64,000 nt of DNA from Thalassobius vesicularis (GTDB lineage Bacteria > Pseudomonadota > Alphaproteobacteria > Rhodobacterales > Rhodobacteraceae). Where the stretch lies: contig NZ_SSMD01000004.1 in assembly GCF_004799325.1 (NCBI RefSeq), positions 310,001 to 374,000 of the forward strand. The letters run 5' to 3'. This document shows, in pieces, positions 24,312 to 33,120 of the stretch; positions within the stretch are counted from its first letter, which is position 1; each line of letters begins with the position of its first letter. Below the pieces are notes generated by a model. It worked only from the letters and a program-made list of their open reading frames with translations, did not search any database and had not been told where the DNA came from. The position numbers were made by a program, and so were the translations under genes.

Positions 24312-25183
24312 ATTCCCCCCAAACCCTGCGCGCCCGGTCCGAGGATCAGGCCGCGCGCCTGCCGCCCCTGCTGGCGCGGGCCGAGCATCTGGCCGGCACC
24401 GTTCTGCTGGGCGAACACGGGCGACGCCGCGCGGGGTTGGGGGATGATTTCTGGCAATACCGCCCGGTGCAGCCCGGCGATACCAGCCGCATGATCGATT
24501 GGCGCAGGTCCGCACGGGGAGATGCGCAATTCGTGCGTGAACGCGAATGGCAGATTGCCCAAAGCGTGATGCTGTGGGTGGATCAGAGCGCCTCGATGCG
24601 GTTTTCGTCGGACAAGAACCTGCCGGACAAGGCCGACCGCGCGCGCCTGCTGGCGCTGGCCGTGGCGATCCTGCTGGTGCGGGGCGGCGAACGTGTGGGC
24701 CTGACCGGCTCCAGCCTGCCGCCGCGACGGGGGCAGAACCAGATCCTGCGGCTGGCCGAGTTTTTCTCCATCGACGCGCCCGAAGATTACGCCGAGCCTG
24801 AATCCCGCGCGATGATCCCCCATGCGCGGGCGGTGTTCATGTCGGATTTCATGGGCGATATCGCGGCGGTGCGCACGGCGCTGACCAAGGCCGCGGATCG
24901 TGGTGTTCGGGGCATCCTGATGCAGGTGCTGGACCCGTCAGAGGAGGCGTTTCCCTTCACCGGGCGGACAATTTTCCAGTCGATGGGCGGCTCTCTGGTG
25001 CATGAAACGCTGAAGGCGGGGGATCTGCGGGACCGCTATTTGCAACGCTTGGCCGCTCGCAAGGACGAGCTGGACGCGCTGTGCCGCGCCACCGGCTGGC
25101 AATTCCACACGCATCACAGCAGCGACAGCGCGCAGGCGGCGCTGCTGTGGCTGTGGCAGGCGCTGAACCGGGGGACGGCGTGA
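24308..25183 (+). CDS. DUF58 domain protein (vWA-like)
   Basis: A 291-residue protein with the DUF58 hallmark PGDTSRMIDWRRSARGD and a following vWA-like segment VMLWVDQSASMRFSS, the DxSxS metal-site pattern. DUF58 proteins are standard partners of MoxR ATPases, and the complex is thought to mature other proteins. The start codon is TTG, overlapping the MoxR stop as TTGA, so translation is probably coupled. No signal peptide or membrane segment is obvious, so it is probably cytoplasmic or peripheral. Confidence 0.92.
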   Translation: MNSPQTLRARSEDQAARLPPLLARAEHLAGTVLLGEHGRRRAGLGDDFWQYRPVQPGDTSRMIDWRRSARGDAQFVREREWQIAQSVMLWVDQSASMRFSSDKNLPDKADRARLLALAVAILLVRGGERVGLTGSSLPPRRGQNQILRLAEFFSIDAPEDYAEPESRAMIPHARAVFMSDFMGDIAAVRTALTKAADRGVRGILMQVLDPSEEAFPFTGRTIFQSMGGSLVHETLKAGDLRDRYLQRLAARKDELDALCRATGWQFHTHHSSDSAQAALLWLWQALNRGTA

Positions 25184-27915
25184 TGCTGGGGCCGGTGGGG
25201 TTTGCCGCACCGATGTTGCTGTGGGCGCTGGTGCTGCTGCCGGTGCTGTGGCTGATCCTGCGCGCCGTGCCCCCCGCGCCGATCCGGCGGCGGTTTCCGG
25301 GTGTGGCGCTGCTGCTGGGGCTGAAGGATGACGACTCGGTCACCGATCGCACGCCGTGGTGGCTGCTGTTGCTGCGGATGCTGGCGGCGGCTGCGGTGAT
25401 TGTCGGGCTGGCAGGGCCTGTGCTGAACCCCGAACCGGATCAGGGGCAGGGCAAGGGGCCGCTGCTGATCGTGATGGATGGCGGCTGGACCGGCGCGCAG
25501 GACTGGAGCCTGCGTAGCCAGCAGGCCAACCAGTTGCTGGCCGAGGCCGCGCGGGCCGTGCGCCCGGTGGCGATCCTGCGTTTGACCGCGCCCGAACCGG
25601 TGCAATTCCAGACGCCAGAGGCTTGGCGGGGGCGACTGGCCGGGTTCGCTCCGATGCCATGGGAGGCGGATGCGACCCGCGCGCTGGCTGCCTTGGGCGA
25701 CGGGGTGTTTGACACGGCGTGGCTGTCGGATGGTGTGGCCTGGGACGGACAAGGCGCTCTGCTGGCCGAGTTGGAAAAACGCGGCGCCGTGCATGTCTAC
25801 GAAAGCGGGCGCGCGGTGCTGGGGCTGCGGCCCGTCACCGTGGCCGATGGCGGGCTGGAGGTGAGGTCGGTCCGCTCGGTCCCCGGCCCCGCGCGCGAGG
25901 TGACGGCGCTGGCGCATGGGCGCGATCCGAACGGGGTGCAACGGGTTCTGGCGCGCCTGCCGCTGCGGTTTGAACCGGACGCGGTTGAGGCGTCGAACAC
26001 CCTGATTTTGCCCGCGGAATTGCGCGCGCGCATCACGCGGTTTGAACTGGAAGGCGTGCGTTCTGCCGGGGCGGTGGCGCTGACGGATGACAGCCTGCGC
26101 CGCCGCGAAGTCGCCCTGATCGCCGGGCGCGATGACCGCGAGGGGTTGGAGCTGCTGGATCCGCTGCACTACCTGACGCAGGCCTTGGCACCGACGACTG
26201 ACCTGCTGAACGGCGCGCTGAGCGATGTGATCCCCGCCAATCCCGATGTCATCATTCTGGCCGATGTTGCCACGCTGGCCGATGCCGAAAGCACCAGCCT
26301 GCAGGAGTGGGCGGACAAGGGCGGGCTGCTGATCCGGTTTGCCGGCCCGCGTCTGGCCGGAAGCGAGGTCAGTCGCGCCGAAGAAGACCCGCTGATGCCG
26401 GTCCGCCTGCGCTCGGGAGGGCGCAATGTGGGTGGGGCCATGAGCTGGGGCGAGCCGAAAACGCTGGCGCCATTCCGCGAAGGTACGCCGTTCTACGGGC
26501 TGCCGGTGGCGGGGGATGTGCAGGTCAGCTCTCAGGTCATGGCGCAGCCGGACCCGACGCTGGCCGACCGCGTGATCGCGCAGCTGAGCGACGGCACCCC
26601 TCTGGTCACGCGCAAGCCGATCGGGCAGGGGCAGGTGGTGCTGTTCCACGTCTCGGCCAATGCGGAGTGGAGCAGCCTGCCGCTGTCGGGTCTGTTCGTG
26701 CGGATGCTGGAGCGTTTGTCGGTGTCCTCGGGCGGGGTGTCCGCCGAGGCGACCGAGATGGCGGGCACCATCTGGAAACCCCTTCAGGTGCTGGACGGGC
26801 TGGGCCGGAGCGAGGACGCAGGGAACCTGCCGGGGATCGACGGGGCCGTGCTGGCCGACGCGCGCCTTGGCCCCGATTTGCGCCCCGGTATTTACGAAAG
26901 CAGCGAGCGGCGTCTTGCGCTGAACGCGCTGACCGCCGAGCGGGCGTTGACCCCTTTCCAATGGCCCGCGCGCATCCCCGTCACCGGGATGCAGGGCCCG
27001 TCCGAGCTGCCCTTGGGCGGCTACGTGCTGGCGGCTGCGATCGGGTTGCTGATGGCGGATGTTCTGGCCTCGCTCGCGCTGTCGGGGCGGTTGTTCGGGG
27101 CGCGGGCGGTGGCGATGCTGCTGGCGGCGGTGATGCTGCCCTCGCACTCCAAGGCTGACGATGCCGCCGCGATTGCCGCCACGCAAGAGGTGGTGCTGGC
27201 CTATGTCATCACCGGCGATGCCGAGCAGGACAAGATGTCCGCCGCCGGGTTGCTGGGCCTGTCCGACGTACTGTTCTTTCGCACCTCGGTCGAACCCGCG
27301 CCGCCCATCGGCGTGAACCTGGAGGCGGATGAACTGGCATTCTTTCCGATGATCTACTGGCCGATCACGACCACGCAGGCGACCCCCTCGGCCGAGGCCT
27401 ATGTCCGGCTGAACCGCTATCTGCGCTCGGGCGGGATGATCCTGTTCGACACGCGGGACGCTGATATTGCGCGGTTCGGGTCGTCCAGCCCGAACGGGCG
27501 CAAGCTGCGGCAACTGGCGGCCCCGCTGGATATTCCGCCGCTGGAGCCGGTGCCGAATGACCACGTTCTGACGCGCAGTTTCTACCTGTTGCAGGATTTT
27601 CCGGGCCGCTTCACCAGCCGCGATGTCTGGGTCGAGGCCGCCCCTCCGGGTGCCGAAAAAGTCGAGGGGATGCCGTTCCGCAACCTCAATGACGGGGTGA
27701 CGCCGGTGGTGATCGGGGGCAACGACTGGGCCGCCGCATGGGCCACCGATGACCGGGGCAATCCGCTGTACCCGGTCGGGCGCGGCTATACCGGCGAGCG
27801 GCAGCGCGAACTGGCCTATCGCTTTGGTGTGAACCTGATGATGCATGTGCTGACGGGCAACTACAAATCGGACCAGGTGCACGTGCCTGCGCTGCTGGAC
27901 AGGTTGGGACAATGA
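25183..27915 (+). CDS. BatA-like membrane protein with DUF4159 domain
   Basis: A 910-residue membrane protein. Two N-terminal helices (PMLLWALVLLPVLWLILRAV and WWLLLLRMLAAAAVIVGLAG) form the BatA aerotolerance N-terminal module. A long extracytoplasmic region follows. Two further helices lie near 600-650, and a C-terminal DUF4159 domain starts about residue 680, with FPMIYWPITTTQ and YLRSGGMILFDTRD. The end of the upstream gene and this start overlap (TGATG). DUF4159 has a glutamine-amidotransferase-like fold. The protein is probably the membrane anchor of the MoxR system. Its biochemical activity is unknown. Confidence 0.88.
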   Translation: MLGPVGFAAPMLLWALVLLPVLWLILRAVPPAPIRRRFPGVALLLGLKDDDSVTDRTPWWLLLLRMLAAAAVIVGLAGPVLNPEPDQGQGKGPLLIVMDGGWTGAQDWSLRSQQANQLLAEAARAVRPVAILRLTAPEPVQFQTPEAWRGRLAGFAPMPWEADATRALAALGDGVFDTAWLSDGVAWDGQGALLAELEKRGAVHVYESGRAVLGLRPVTVADGGLEVRSVRSVPGPAREVTALAHGRDPNGVQRVLARLPLRFEPDAVEASNTLILPAELRARITRFELEGVRSAGAVALTDDSLRRREVALIAGRDDREGLELLDPLHYLTQALAPTTDLLNGALSDVIPANPDVIILADVATLADAESTSLQEWADKGGLLIRFAGPRLAGSEVSRAEEDPLMPVRLRSGGRNVGGAMSWGEPKTLAPFREGTPFYGLPVAGDVQVSSQVMAQPDPTLADRVIAQLSDGTPLVTRKPIGQGQVVLFHVSANAEWSSLPLSGLFVRMLERLSVSSGGVSAEATEMAGTIWKPLQVLDGLGRSEDAGNLPGIDGAVLADARLGPDLRPGIYESSERRLALNALTAERALTPFQWPARIPVTGMQGPSELPLGGYVLAAAIGLLMADVLASLALSGRLFGARAVAMLLAAVMLPSHSKADDAAAIAATQEVVLAYVITGDAEQDKMSAAGLLGLSDVLFFRTSVEPAPPIGVNLEADELAFFPMIYWPITTTQATPSAEAYVRLNRYLRSGGMILFDTRDADIARFGSSSPNGRKLRQLAAPLDIPPLEPVPNDHVLTRSFYLLQDFPGRFTSRDVWVEAAPPGAEKVEGMPFRNLNDGVTPVVIGGNDWAAAWATDDRGNPLYPVGRGYTGERQRELAYRFGVNLMMHVLTGNYKSDQVHVPALLDRLGQ

Positions 27916-29957
27916 GCTCGGTCGTGTTTGATCCTCTGCTGCCGTGGATGGCCTGGGGCGCGTTGGCGGGCATCGCCGCGCTGGCCGTGGCCTTGGCGCT
28001 GTGGCGCGGGCTGGCGGGGTGGATGTGGCGCGGGTTTGCGGCGGCGCTGATCCTGATGGCGCTGGCCGGCCCCTCGCTACGGACCGAGGATCGCGGCACC
28101 CTGTCGGATATCGTGGTGATGCTGGTCGATGGCTCGGCCAGTCAGGGGCTGGCAACGCGCCCCGCACAGATGCAGACTGCCGCCGACGCGATGGAGGCCC
28201 GCCTGCGCGCCCGTCCCAATACCGAGGTGCGCCGGGTCGATGTCGGTGACGGGCCGGACGATTCCGGCACGCTGGTCATGAGCAAGCTGGCCGAGGTGCT
28301 GGCCGAGGAACCCGAAAGCCGGATCGCCGGGATCGTCGCGCTGACCGACGGCCAGATCCACGACGCCGAGCGCGCGCCGGATCTGCCCGCACCGCTGCAC
28401 GTGCTGCTGTCGGGCCAGCCCGAGGATTGGGACCGCCGCCTGATCGTGGAAACCGCGCCCGCCTTTGCCATTCTGGGCGAGCCGATCACGCTGAAGCTGC
28501 AAATCCAGGACATGGGCGCCGCGCCGTCCGGTGTGACGCACACGCCGATGGATGTGTCGATCGACGGGGTCGAGATGGGGCCGTTCTCGGTGCCGGTTGG
28601 CCAGCCGATCGAACTGCCGCTGACGCTGGAGCATGGTGGCATGAACGTCATCCGGTTCTCGCTGCCGCTGGCCGAGGGCGAGTTGACGGACCGCAACAAC
28701 AGCGCGGTCATCCAGATCAACGGCGTGCGCGACCGCCTGCGCGTTCTACTGGTCAGCGGAGAGCCGCACCCCGGCGGGCGGACCTGGCGGAACCTGCTGA
28801 AGTCCGACAGCTCGGTCGATCTGGTGCATTTCACCATCCTGCGCCCGCCCGAGAAACAGGATGGCGTCCCGGTCGGAGAGCTGTCGCTGATCGCCTTTCC
28901 GACGCGCGAGCTGTTCCTGGAGAAGATCGACGATTTCGACCTGATCATCTTTGATCGGTACAAGCGGCGAGGGATCCTGCCCTCGATCTACTTGGAGAAC
29001 GTCAAGAATTACATCGAGAAGGGCGGCGCCGTGCTGATCGCGGCGGGCCCCGATTTCGCCAGCGCGGATTCGATTTTCCGCTCGCCCTTGTCGTCGGTCA
29101 TCCCGGCGCGGCCGTCGGCGCGGGTGATCGATCAGGGCTATCGCCCGGCAGTCACGGATCTGGGACAGCGTCACCCCGTTACGGCCGGATTGGCCCCCAA
29201 AGGCGAAGGCGACTGGGGCCGCTGGCTGCGCCAGATCGAGGTGGAGCCGGTCGCGGGCAGCACTGTCATGTCGGGCGTCGAGGACAAGCCGCTGTTGGTG
29301 CTGAACCGGGTCGGCGAGGGGCGCGTGGCGCTGTTGGCCTCGGATCAGGCATGGCTGTGGGATCGCGGGTTCGAAGGCGGCGGCCCGCAGCTGGAACTGC
29401 TGCGCCGGCTGGCCCATTGGATGATGAAGGAACCCGAACTGGAGGAAGAGGCGCTTTGGGCCGAGCCGGTGGGACAAACGATGAAGATCGTGCGCCGCAC
29501 TTTGGCGGATACGGTCGCGCCGGTGACGGTAACCACGCCGACCGGCGAAACAGTCGACCTGACGCTGAGCGAGACCAGCCCGGGTCGGTTCGAAGCGGAC
29601 TATACCGGCCCTGATATCGGGCTGTACCATTTGGCTAACGGCGACAAGATGGCTGTGATCGGGCTGGGCCCCTCGGCCCCGAAAGAGTTCGAGGCGACCA
29701 TCGCAGATGCCAGCGCACTGATGCCTGCGGTCGAGGCGATGCGCGGTGGTGTGATGCCGGTCAGCGCGGGTCTGCCATCTGTCCGCGATGTGCGGGCGGG
29801 CCGTCCGGCATCGGGGCGCGGTTGGATCGGGCTGACCCCGCGCAACGCCTATGAAACGCTGGCCGTGACGCAGGTGCCGCTGTTGCCCGCGTGGCTGGTG
29901 CTGCTGATGGTGCTGGGATTGACGCTGATCGGCTGGCTGCGCGAGGGGCGGCGCTAG
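27912..29957 (+). CDS. Large membrane protein of the MoxR operon (vWA/glutamine amidotransferase-like)
   Basis: A 681-residue protein with two N-terminal membrane helices (MAWGALAGIAALAVALALW and WRGFAAALILMALAG) and a C-terminal one (LPAWLVLLMVLGLTLIGWL). After the first helices comes a vWA-like start IVVMLVDGSASQGL. Later, RLRVLLVSGEPHPGG and a region with GGAVLIAAGPDF resemble the class I glutamine-amidotransferase-like fold, but I see no obvious catalytic cysteine triad. It overlaps the preceding gene by four bases (ATGA) and ends the operon. It probably assembles with the DUF4159 protein in the membrane. Confidence 0.8.
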   Translation: MSSVVFDPLLPWMAWGALAGIAALAVALALWRGLAGWMWRGFAAALILMALAGPSLRTEDRGTLSDIVVMLVDGSASQGLATRPAQMQTAADAMEARLRARPNTEVRRVDVGDGPDDSGTLVMSKLAEVLAEEPESRIAGIVALTDGQIHDAERAPDLPAPLHVLLSGQPEDWDRRLIVETAPAFAILGEPITLKLQIQDMGAAPSGVTHTPMDVSIDGVEMGPFSVPVGQPIELPLTLEHGGMNVIRFSLPLAEGELTDRNNSAVIQINGVRDRLRVLLVSGEPHPGGRTWRNLLKSDSSVDLVHFTILRPPEKQDGVPVGELSLIAFPTRELFLEKIDDFDLIIFDRYKRRGILPSIYLENVKNYIEKGGAVLIAAGPDFASADSIFRSPLSSVIPARPSARVIDQGYRPAVTDLGQRHPVTAGLAPKGEGDWGRWLRQIEVEPVAGSTVMSGVEDKPLLVLNRVGEGRVALLASDQAWLWDRGFEGGGPQLELLRRLAHWMMKEPELEEEALWAEPVGQTMKIVRRTLADTVAPVTVTTPTGETVDLTLSETSPGRFEADYTGPDIGLYHLANGDKMAVIGLGPSAPKEFEATIADASALMPAVEAMRGGVMPVSAGLPSVRDVRAGRPASGRGWIGLTPRNAYETLAVTQVPLLPAWLVLLMVLGLTLIGWLREGRR

Positions 29958-29958
29958 A

Positions 29959-30315
29959 TCAGCGGCGCAGCTCGACCCGCGTCAGGGTCTTGGACCAGCC
30001 CCCGACCGAGCAGCGCGTGCGCACGAAAACCTCGCGCGTGCCATCGGGGATCATGATGTCGAACAGGGACCGGGTGAAGGGCTGCTCGGCCACGTGGGGA
30101 TGCATTAACTCGCGGTAGCCCAGGCGATGCCCGGCGGCGTCCAGAACCTCCCACCCATCGGCGAAATGATCCCAGCCGACATCGGGGTGCTGCACGGTGA
30201 CGTTGATCCGCCAGCCCATGCCGGAGCGTTCCGCCCGCACCTGTTTGACCTCGGGGGCGTCGGCCAGCGCGGGGGCGGTGCCTAGGGCAAGAAGAAGCAG
30301 AAATGTGCGAGTCAT
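29959..30315 (-). CDS. Small secreted protein of unknown function
   Basis: A 118-residue protein with a clear Sec signal peptide (MTRTFLLLLALGTAPALADA, cleavage near residue 19). The mature part has SGMGWRINVTVQHPDVGWDH and ends with GGWSKTLTRVELRR, a compact beta-rich pattern. I do not recognise a named family. Its stop is one base from that of the convergent MoxR operon, and it begins 24 bases downstream of the DUF599 gene on the same strand. Confidence 0.8.
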   Translation of the reverse strand: MTRTFLLLLALGTAPALADAPEVKQVRAERSGMGWRINVTVQHPDVGWDHFADGWEVLDAAGHRLGYRELMHPHVAEQPFTRSLFDIMIPDGTREVFVRTRCSVGGWSKTLTRVELRR

Positions 30316-30339
30316 GCCCCGATCCTAGCAGCGGTTTGC

Positions 30340-31071
30340 TTACTTGTCCGTTGACGTTCGCGTGTGGCCCATGCCGTCGGCGTTCTCGATCAGGAACGAG
30401 CGCGAGCGGGACGCGAATTCACGACGCCACAGCACCCAGCAGGTCACCGCAACAGCCCCGATCAGAAGCCACGGACCCAACAGCCACGCAGTCGAGCCAA
30501 GCGCGAAATAGACCGAGCGAAGCCCCTGATTGTAGCTGCGCGCGCCGGTGATGTTGATCTCGCCGGCCTTGGCAGCGCGGGGGATGGCGACGGGATCGGC
30601 CGGGTCGTTGGGGACCGCGCCCATCAGCACGGCGCAATAGCCGAACAGCCGGTGCGACCACACGAATTTCAGGAAGGCATTGGTCAGGAAGAACATCACG
30701 ACCAGCAGTTTGACCTCCCACACCAGCTTGGGGTCATGGGCGATGGACAGGTCCTGGGCGATGCCCACAAGCTGTTCGGCGTTGCCGATGGCCGCCAGCA
30801 CCGCACCGATCGCCAGCATCGAGGCCGACGCAAAGAACGAGGTGCCCTGCCGTAGGGTGGACAGGGTTTGCGCATCGAATATCCGGGGGTTGCGCATCAC
30901 CATCTGGCGCATCCATTCGCGCCGGTATTCCGCCATCAGGCGGGACACCGAGGGGCGACGGGCGCTGGGGTGTTCAATCCGCCAGCCGATGGACAGCCAG
31001 GCCGCGAACAACACGCAGACCGCCGCCAGATCCAGCGGCGAGAACAGGCTTTGGAACTCGGCCCAGCTCAT
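30340..31071 (-). CDS. DUF599 family membrane protein
   Basis: A 243-residue inner-membrane protein with about four hydrophobic segments (DLAAVCVLFAAWLSIGW, FFASASMLAIGAVLAAIG, LLVVMFFLTNAFLKFVW, WLLGPWLLIGAVAVTCWVLW). The conserved regions MRNPRIFDAQTLSTLRQGTSFF and EINITGARSYNQGLRSVYFA identify DUF599. The function is not known. The gene follows the HemJ-like gene by three bases, so the two are probably co-transcribed. Confidence 0.88.
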   Translation of the reverse strand: MSWAEFQSLFSPLDLAAVCVLFAAWLSIGWRIEHPSARRPSVSRLMAEYRREWMRQMVMRNPRIFDAQTLSTLRQGTSFFASASMLAIGAVLAAIGNAEQLVGIAQDLSIAHDPKLVWEVKLLVVMFFLTNAFLKFVWSHRLFGYCAVLMGAVPNDPADPVAIPRAAKAGEINITGARSYNQGLRSVYFALGSTAWLLGPWLLIGAVAVTCWVLWRREFASRSRSFLIENADGMGHTRTSTDK

Positions 31072-31074
31072 GGC

Positions 31075-31485
31075 TCAGAACGGTTTGGTGACGACGGTCC
31101 AAAGAACCGCGATGGCGCCGAACACGCTGACCTCGTTGAAAATGCGCAGGAAAAGCTCGGATTCGTCGAATTGCCCGCGCTTGGCGCGGATGACCAGGCG
31201 CCCGGTCCAGACGTAGTGGAGGACCAGTGCGGTGACCAGCGCCAGCTTCAGGTGCACCCAGGCGGGCCAGCCCAGATCCCAGGCCAGCCACAGGCCGGTC
31301 GCGATGGCGATCACCGCCAACCCTGCTGAAAACCGGTAGAGGCGGATCGTCAGGTCGCCCAGCGGGCCGAATTCCTGCAGGCGGTCAAATTCACGCTTCC
31401 AGTAGATCAGCGCGCGCGGAACTGCGAAGATCGAGGTCATCCACCCCATCACGCAGAGAATATGTATGATTTTCACCCATTCCAT
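31075..31485 (-). CDS. CopD/HemJ-like small membrane protein
   Basis: A 136-residue protein with four membrane segments. The opening WVKIIHILCVMGWMTSIF and ending FNEVSVFGAIAVLWTVVTKPF resemble the HemJ/UPF0093 family (protoporphyrinogen oxidase), including the conserved histidine near residue 8 and the final KPF. Copper-resistance CopD proteins share this fold. HemJ is an attractive but unproven call: some Rhodobacteraceae have such a paralogue in addition to the true hemJ. It is divergent from glcD. Confidence 0.7.
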   Translation of the reverse strand: MEWVKIIHILCVMGWMTSIFAVPRALIYWKREFDRLQEFGPLGDLTIRLYRFSAGLAVIAIATGLWLAWDLGWPAWVHLKLALVTALVLHYVWTGRLVIRAKRGQFDESELFLRIFNEVSVFGAIAVLWTVVTKPF

Positions 31486-31549
31486 GCATCCTTGATGGCG
31501 TTCTGCGCAGGGCGACGCAAGATGTCGCGGCAGGTGCCGGGGAAAAGAA

Positions 31550-31587
31550 TTGCGCCGCGCATGATTTTGGTTATATTATTTTACCAA
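31550..31587 (+). promoter_or_regulatory. Candidate sigma-70 promoter and overlapping dyad for glcDEF
   Basis: TTGCGC (31550-31555) and TATATT (31573-31578) are separated by 17 bases, a good -35/-10 spacing. A dyad TTGGT (31567-31571) / ACCAA (31583-31587) straddles the -10 box and could bind a repressor. TGGT/ACCA half-sites are used by FadR-type GntR regulators such as GlcC, although their spacing is shorter. Confidence 0.4.
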
Positions 31588-31603
31588 TTTGAGGAGATTG
31601 CCC

Positions 31604-33037
31604 GTGGAAATGCCGAAACCCGATCTGGCAGTGCTGGCGAAAAAGCCGCAACTGGTGAAACGCCTGCTGCAGGTGCTGCCGGCCGACGCCGTCATCCATG
31701 ACGACGCCGAGACCCGCGCCTATGAATGCGACGCGCTGACGGCTTACAAGTGCCCGCCGATGTGCGCGGTGCTGCCGTCCTCGACGCAGGAAGTATCGGA
31801 TGTGCTGCGCATTTGCCACGAGATGGGCGTGCCGGTTGTGCCGCGCGGTTCGGGCACCTCGCTGGCCGGGGGGGCGCTGCCGACGGCGGATAGCGTGATT
31901 CTGGGCGTGGCACGGATGAACGCGGTGCTGGAGACGGACTATGACAACCGTTTCGTCCGCGTGCAGACCGGGCGCACCAACCTGAGCGTCACCGGCGCGG
32001 TCGAGCAGGACGATTTCTTTTACGCGCCCGACCCGTCCAGCCAGCTGGCCTGCGCGATCGCGGGGAATATCGCGATGAACTCGGGCGGGGCGCATTGCCT
32101 GAAATACGGGGTGACGACGAACAACCTGCTGGGCGTGACGCTGGTGATGATGGACGGCACCGTGGTCGAGATCGGCGGCGCGCATCTGGACTCGGGCGGG
32201 TTGGACCTGCTGGGGGTGATTTGCGGCTCCGAAGGGCAGCTGGGCGTGGTGACCGAGGCGACGCTGCGCATCCTGCGCAAGCCCGAGGGCGCGCGGCCCG
32301 TGCTGATGGGATTCGATAGCAACGAAGTGGCCGGCCAGTGCGTCAGCGACATCATCAAGGCCGGGGTGCTGCCGGTGGCGATCGAGTTCATGGACCGCCC
32401 CTGCATCCGCGCCACCGAAGCCTTTGCCAAGGCGGGCTACCCGGATTGCGAGGCGCTGCTGATCGTCGAGGTCGAAGGCTCGGACGCGGAAATCAAGGAG
32501 CAGCTGGACCTGATCCTGGAAATCGCGCGTAGTCACAATCCGGTGGAGTTGCGCGAAAGCACCAGCGCCGAGGAAAGCGCCAAGATCTGGCTGGGCCGGA
32601 AATCGGCCTTTGGCGCGATGGGGCAGATCAACGACTACATGTGCCTGGACGGGACGATCCCCGTCAGCCAATTGCCGTTCGTGCTGCGCCGGATCGGAGA
32701 GATGTCGAAAGAATACGGTCTGGACGTGGGTAACGTGTTCCACGCGGGTGACGGGAACATGCACCCTCTGATCCTGTTCAACGCCAACAAGCCGGGCGAT
32801 CTGGAACTGTGCGAGGCGTTCGGGGCCGATATCCTGCGGCTGTGCGTCGAGGTGGGAGGTTGCCTGACCGGAGAGCACGGCGTGGGCATCGAGAAACGCG
32901 ACCTGATGGTCAGCCAGTTCGAGCCGGATGATCTGGATATCCAGATGGCCGTGAAGGACGTGTTCGACCCGAAATGGCTGCTGAACCCGGCGAAAGTGTT
33001 CCCGTTGGAGGCGTCTCGCCTGCGGCGGGCGGGGTAG
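31604..33037 (+). CDS. glcD: Glycolate oxidase FAD-linked subunit GlcD
   Basis: A 477-residue flavoprotein of the FAD-linked oxidase (BBE/PCMH) type. The FAD-binding segment is VPVVPRGSGTSLAGGALP, and the GlcD core includes GNIAMNSGGAHCLKYGVTTN and, near the end, GNVFHAGDGNMHP and GCLTGEHGVGIEK, which contain active-site histidines. With GlcE and GlcF it oxidises glycolate to glyoxylate at the membrane. I choose the GTG at 31604 because GAGGAG lies seven bases upstream; the ATG two codons later is too far from it. It heads the glcDEF order. Confidence 0.95.
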   Translation: MEMPKPDLAVLAKKPQLVKRLLQVLPADAVIHDDAETRAYECDALTAYKCPPMCAVLPSSTQEVSDVLRICHEMGVPVVPRGSGTSLAGGALPTADSVILGVARMNAVLETDYDNRFVRVQTGRTNLSVTGAVEQDDFFYAPDPSSQLACAIAGNIAMNSGGAHCLKYGVTTNNLLGVTLVMMDGTVVEIGGAHLDSGGLDLLGVICGSEGQLGVVTEATLRILRKPEGARPVLMGFDSNEVAGQCVSDIIKAGVLPVAIEFMDRPCIRATEAFAKAGYPDCEALLIVEVEGSDAEIKEQLDLILEIARSHNPVELRESTSAEESAKIWLGRKSAFGAMGQINDYMCLDGTIPVSQLPFVLRRIGEMSKEYGLDVGNVFHAGDGNMHPLILFNANKPGDLELCEAFGADILRLCVEVGGCLTGEHGVGIEKRDLMVSQFEPDDLDIQMAVKDVFDPKWLLNPAKVFPLEASRLRRAG

Positions 33038-33115
33038 GGGGCGTTGCCCCCTCTCCGTCGAAAATGCGTGCATTTTCAACGCATTCACCCCCAGAGTATT
33101 TGCATCAGAAAGAAG
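33037..33115 (+). repeat. Hybrid type A/B repeat between glcD and glcE
   Basis: The element starts with the type B style hairpin GGGGGCGTTGCCCCCT (33037-33052), has a middle hairpin GAAAATGC-GT-GCATTTTC (33060-33077), and ends with the type A core GAGTATTTGCATCAGAAAGAAG (33094-33115). It fills the entire gap within the glc operon, and its AAAGAAG lies next to the glcE start. Confidence 0.7.
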
Positions 33116-33120
33116 ACGAT

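Noticed and set aside
23238-24515. A long upstream extension of the DUF1285 frame
   Set aside because: It runs antisense through the MoxR gene. The DUF1285 domain begins only after the ATG at 23225.
25114-28167. A 1017-codon open frame on the minus strand
   Set aside because: It is antisense to the DUF4159 gene, rich in Arg, Gln, His and Pro, and has no recognisable domain.
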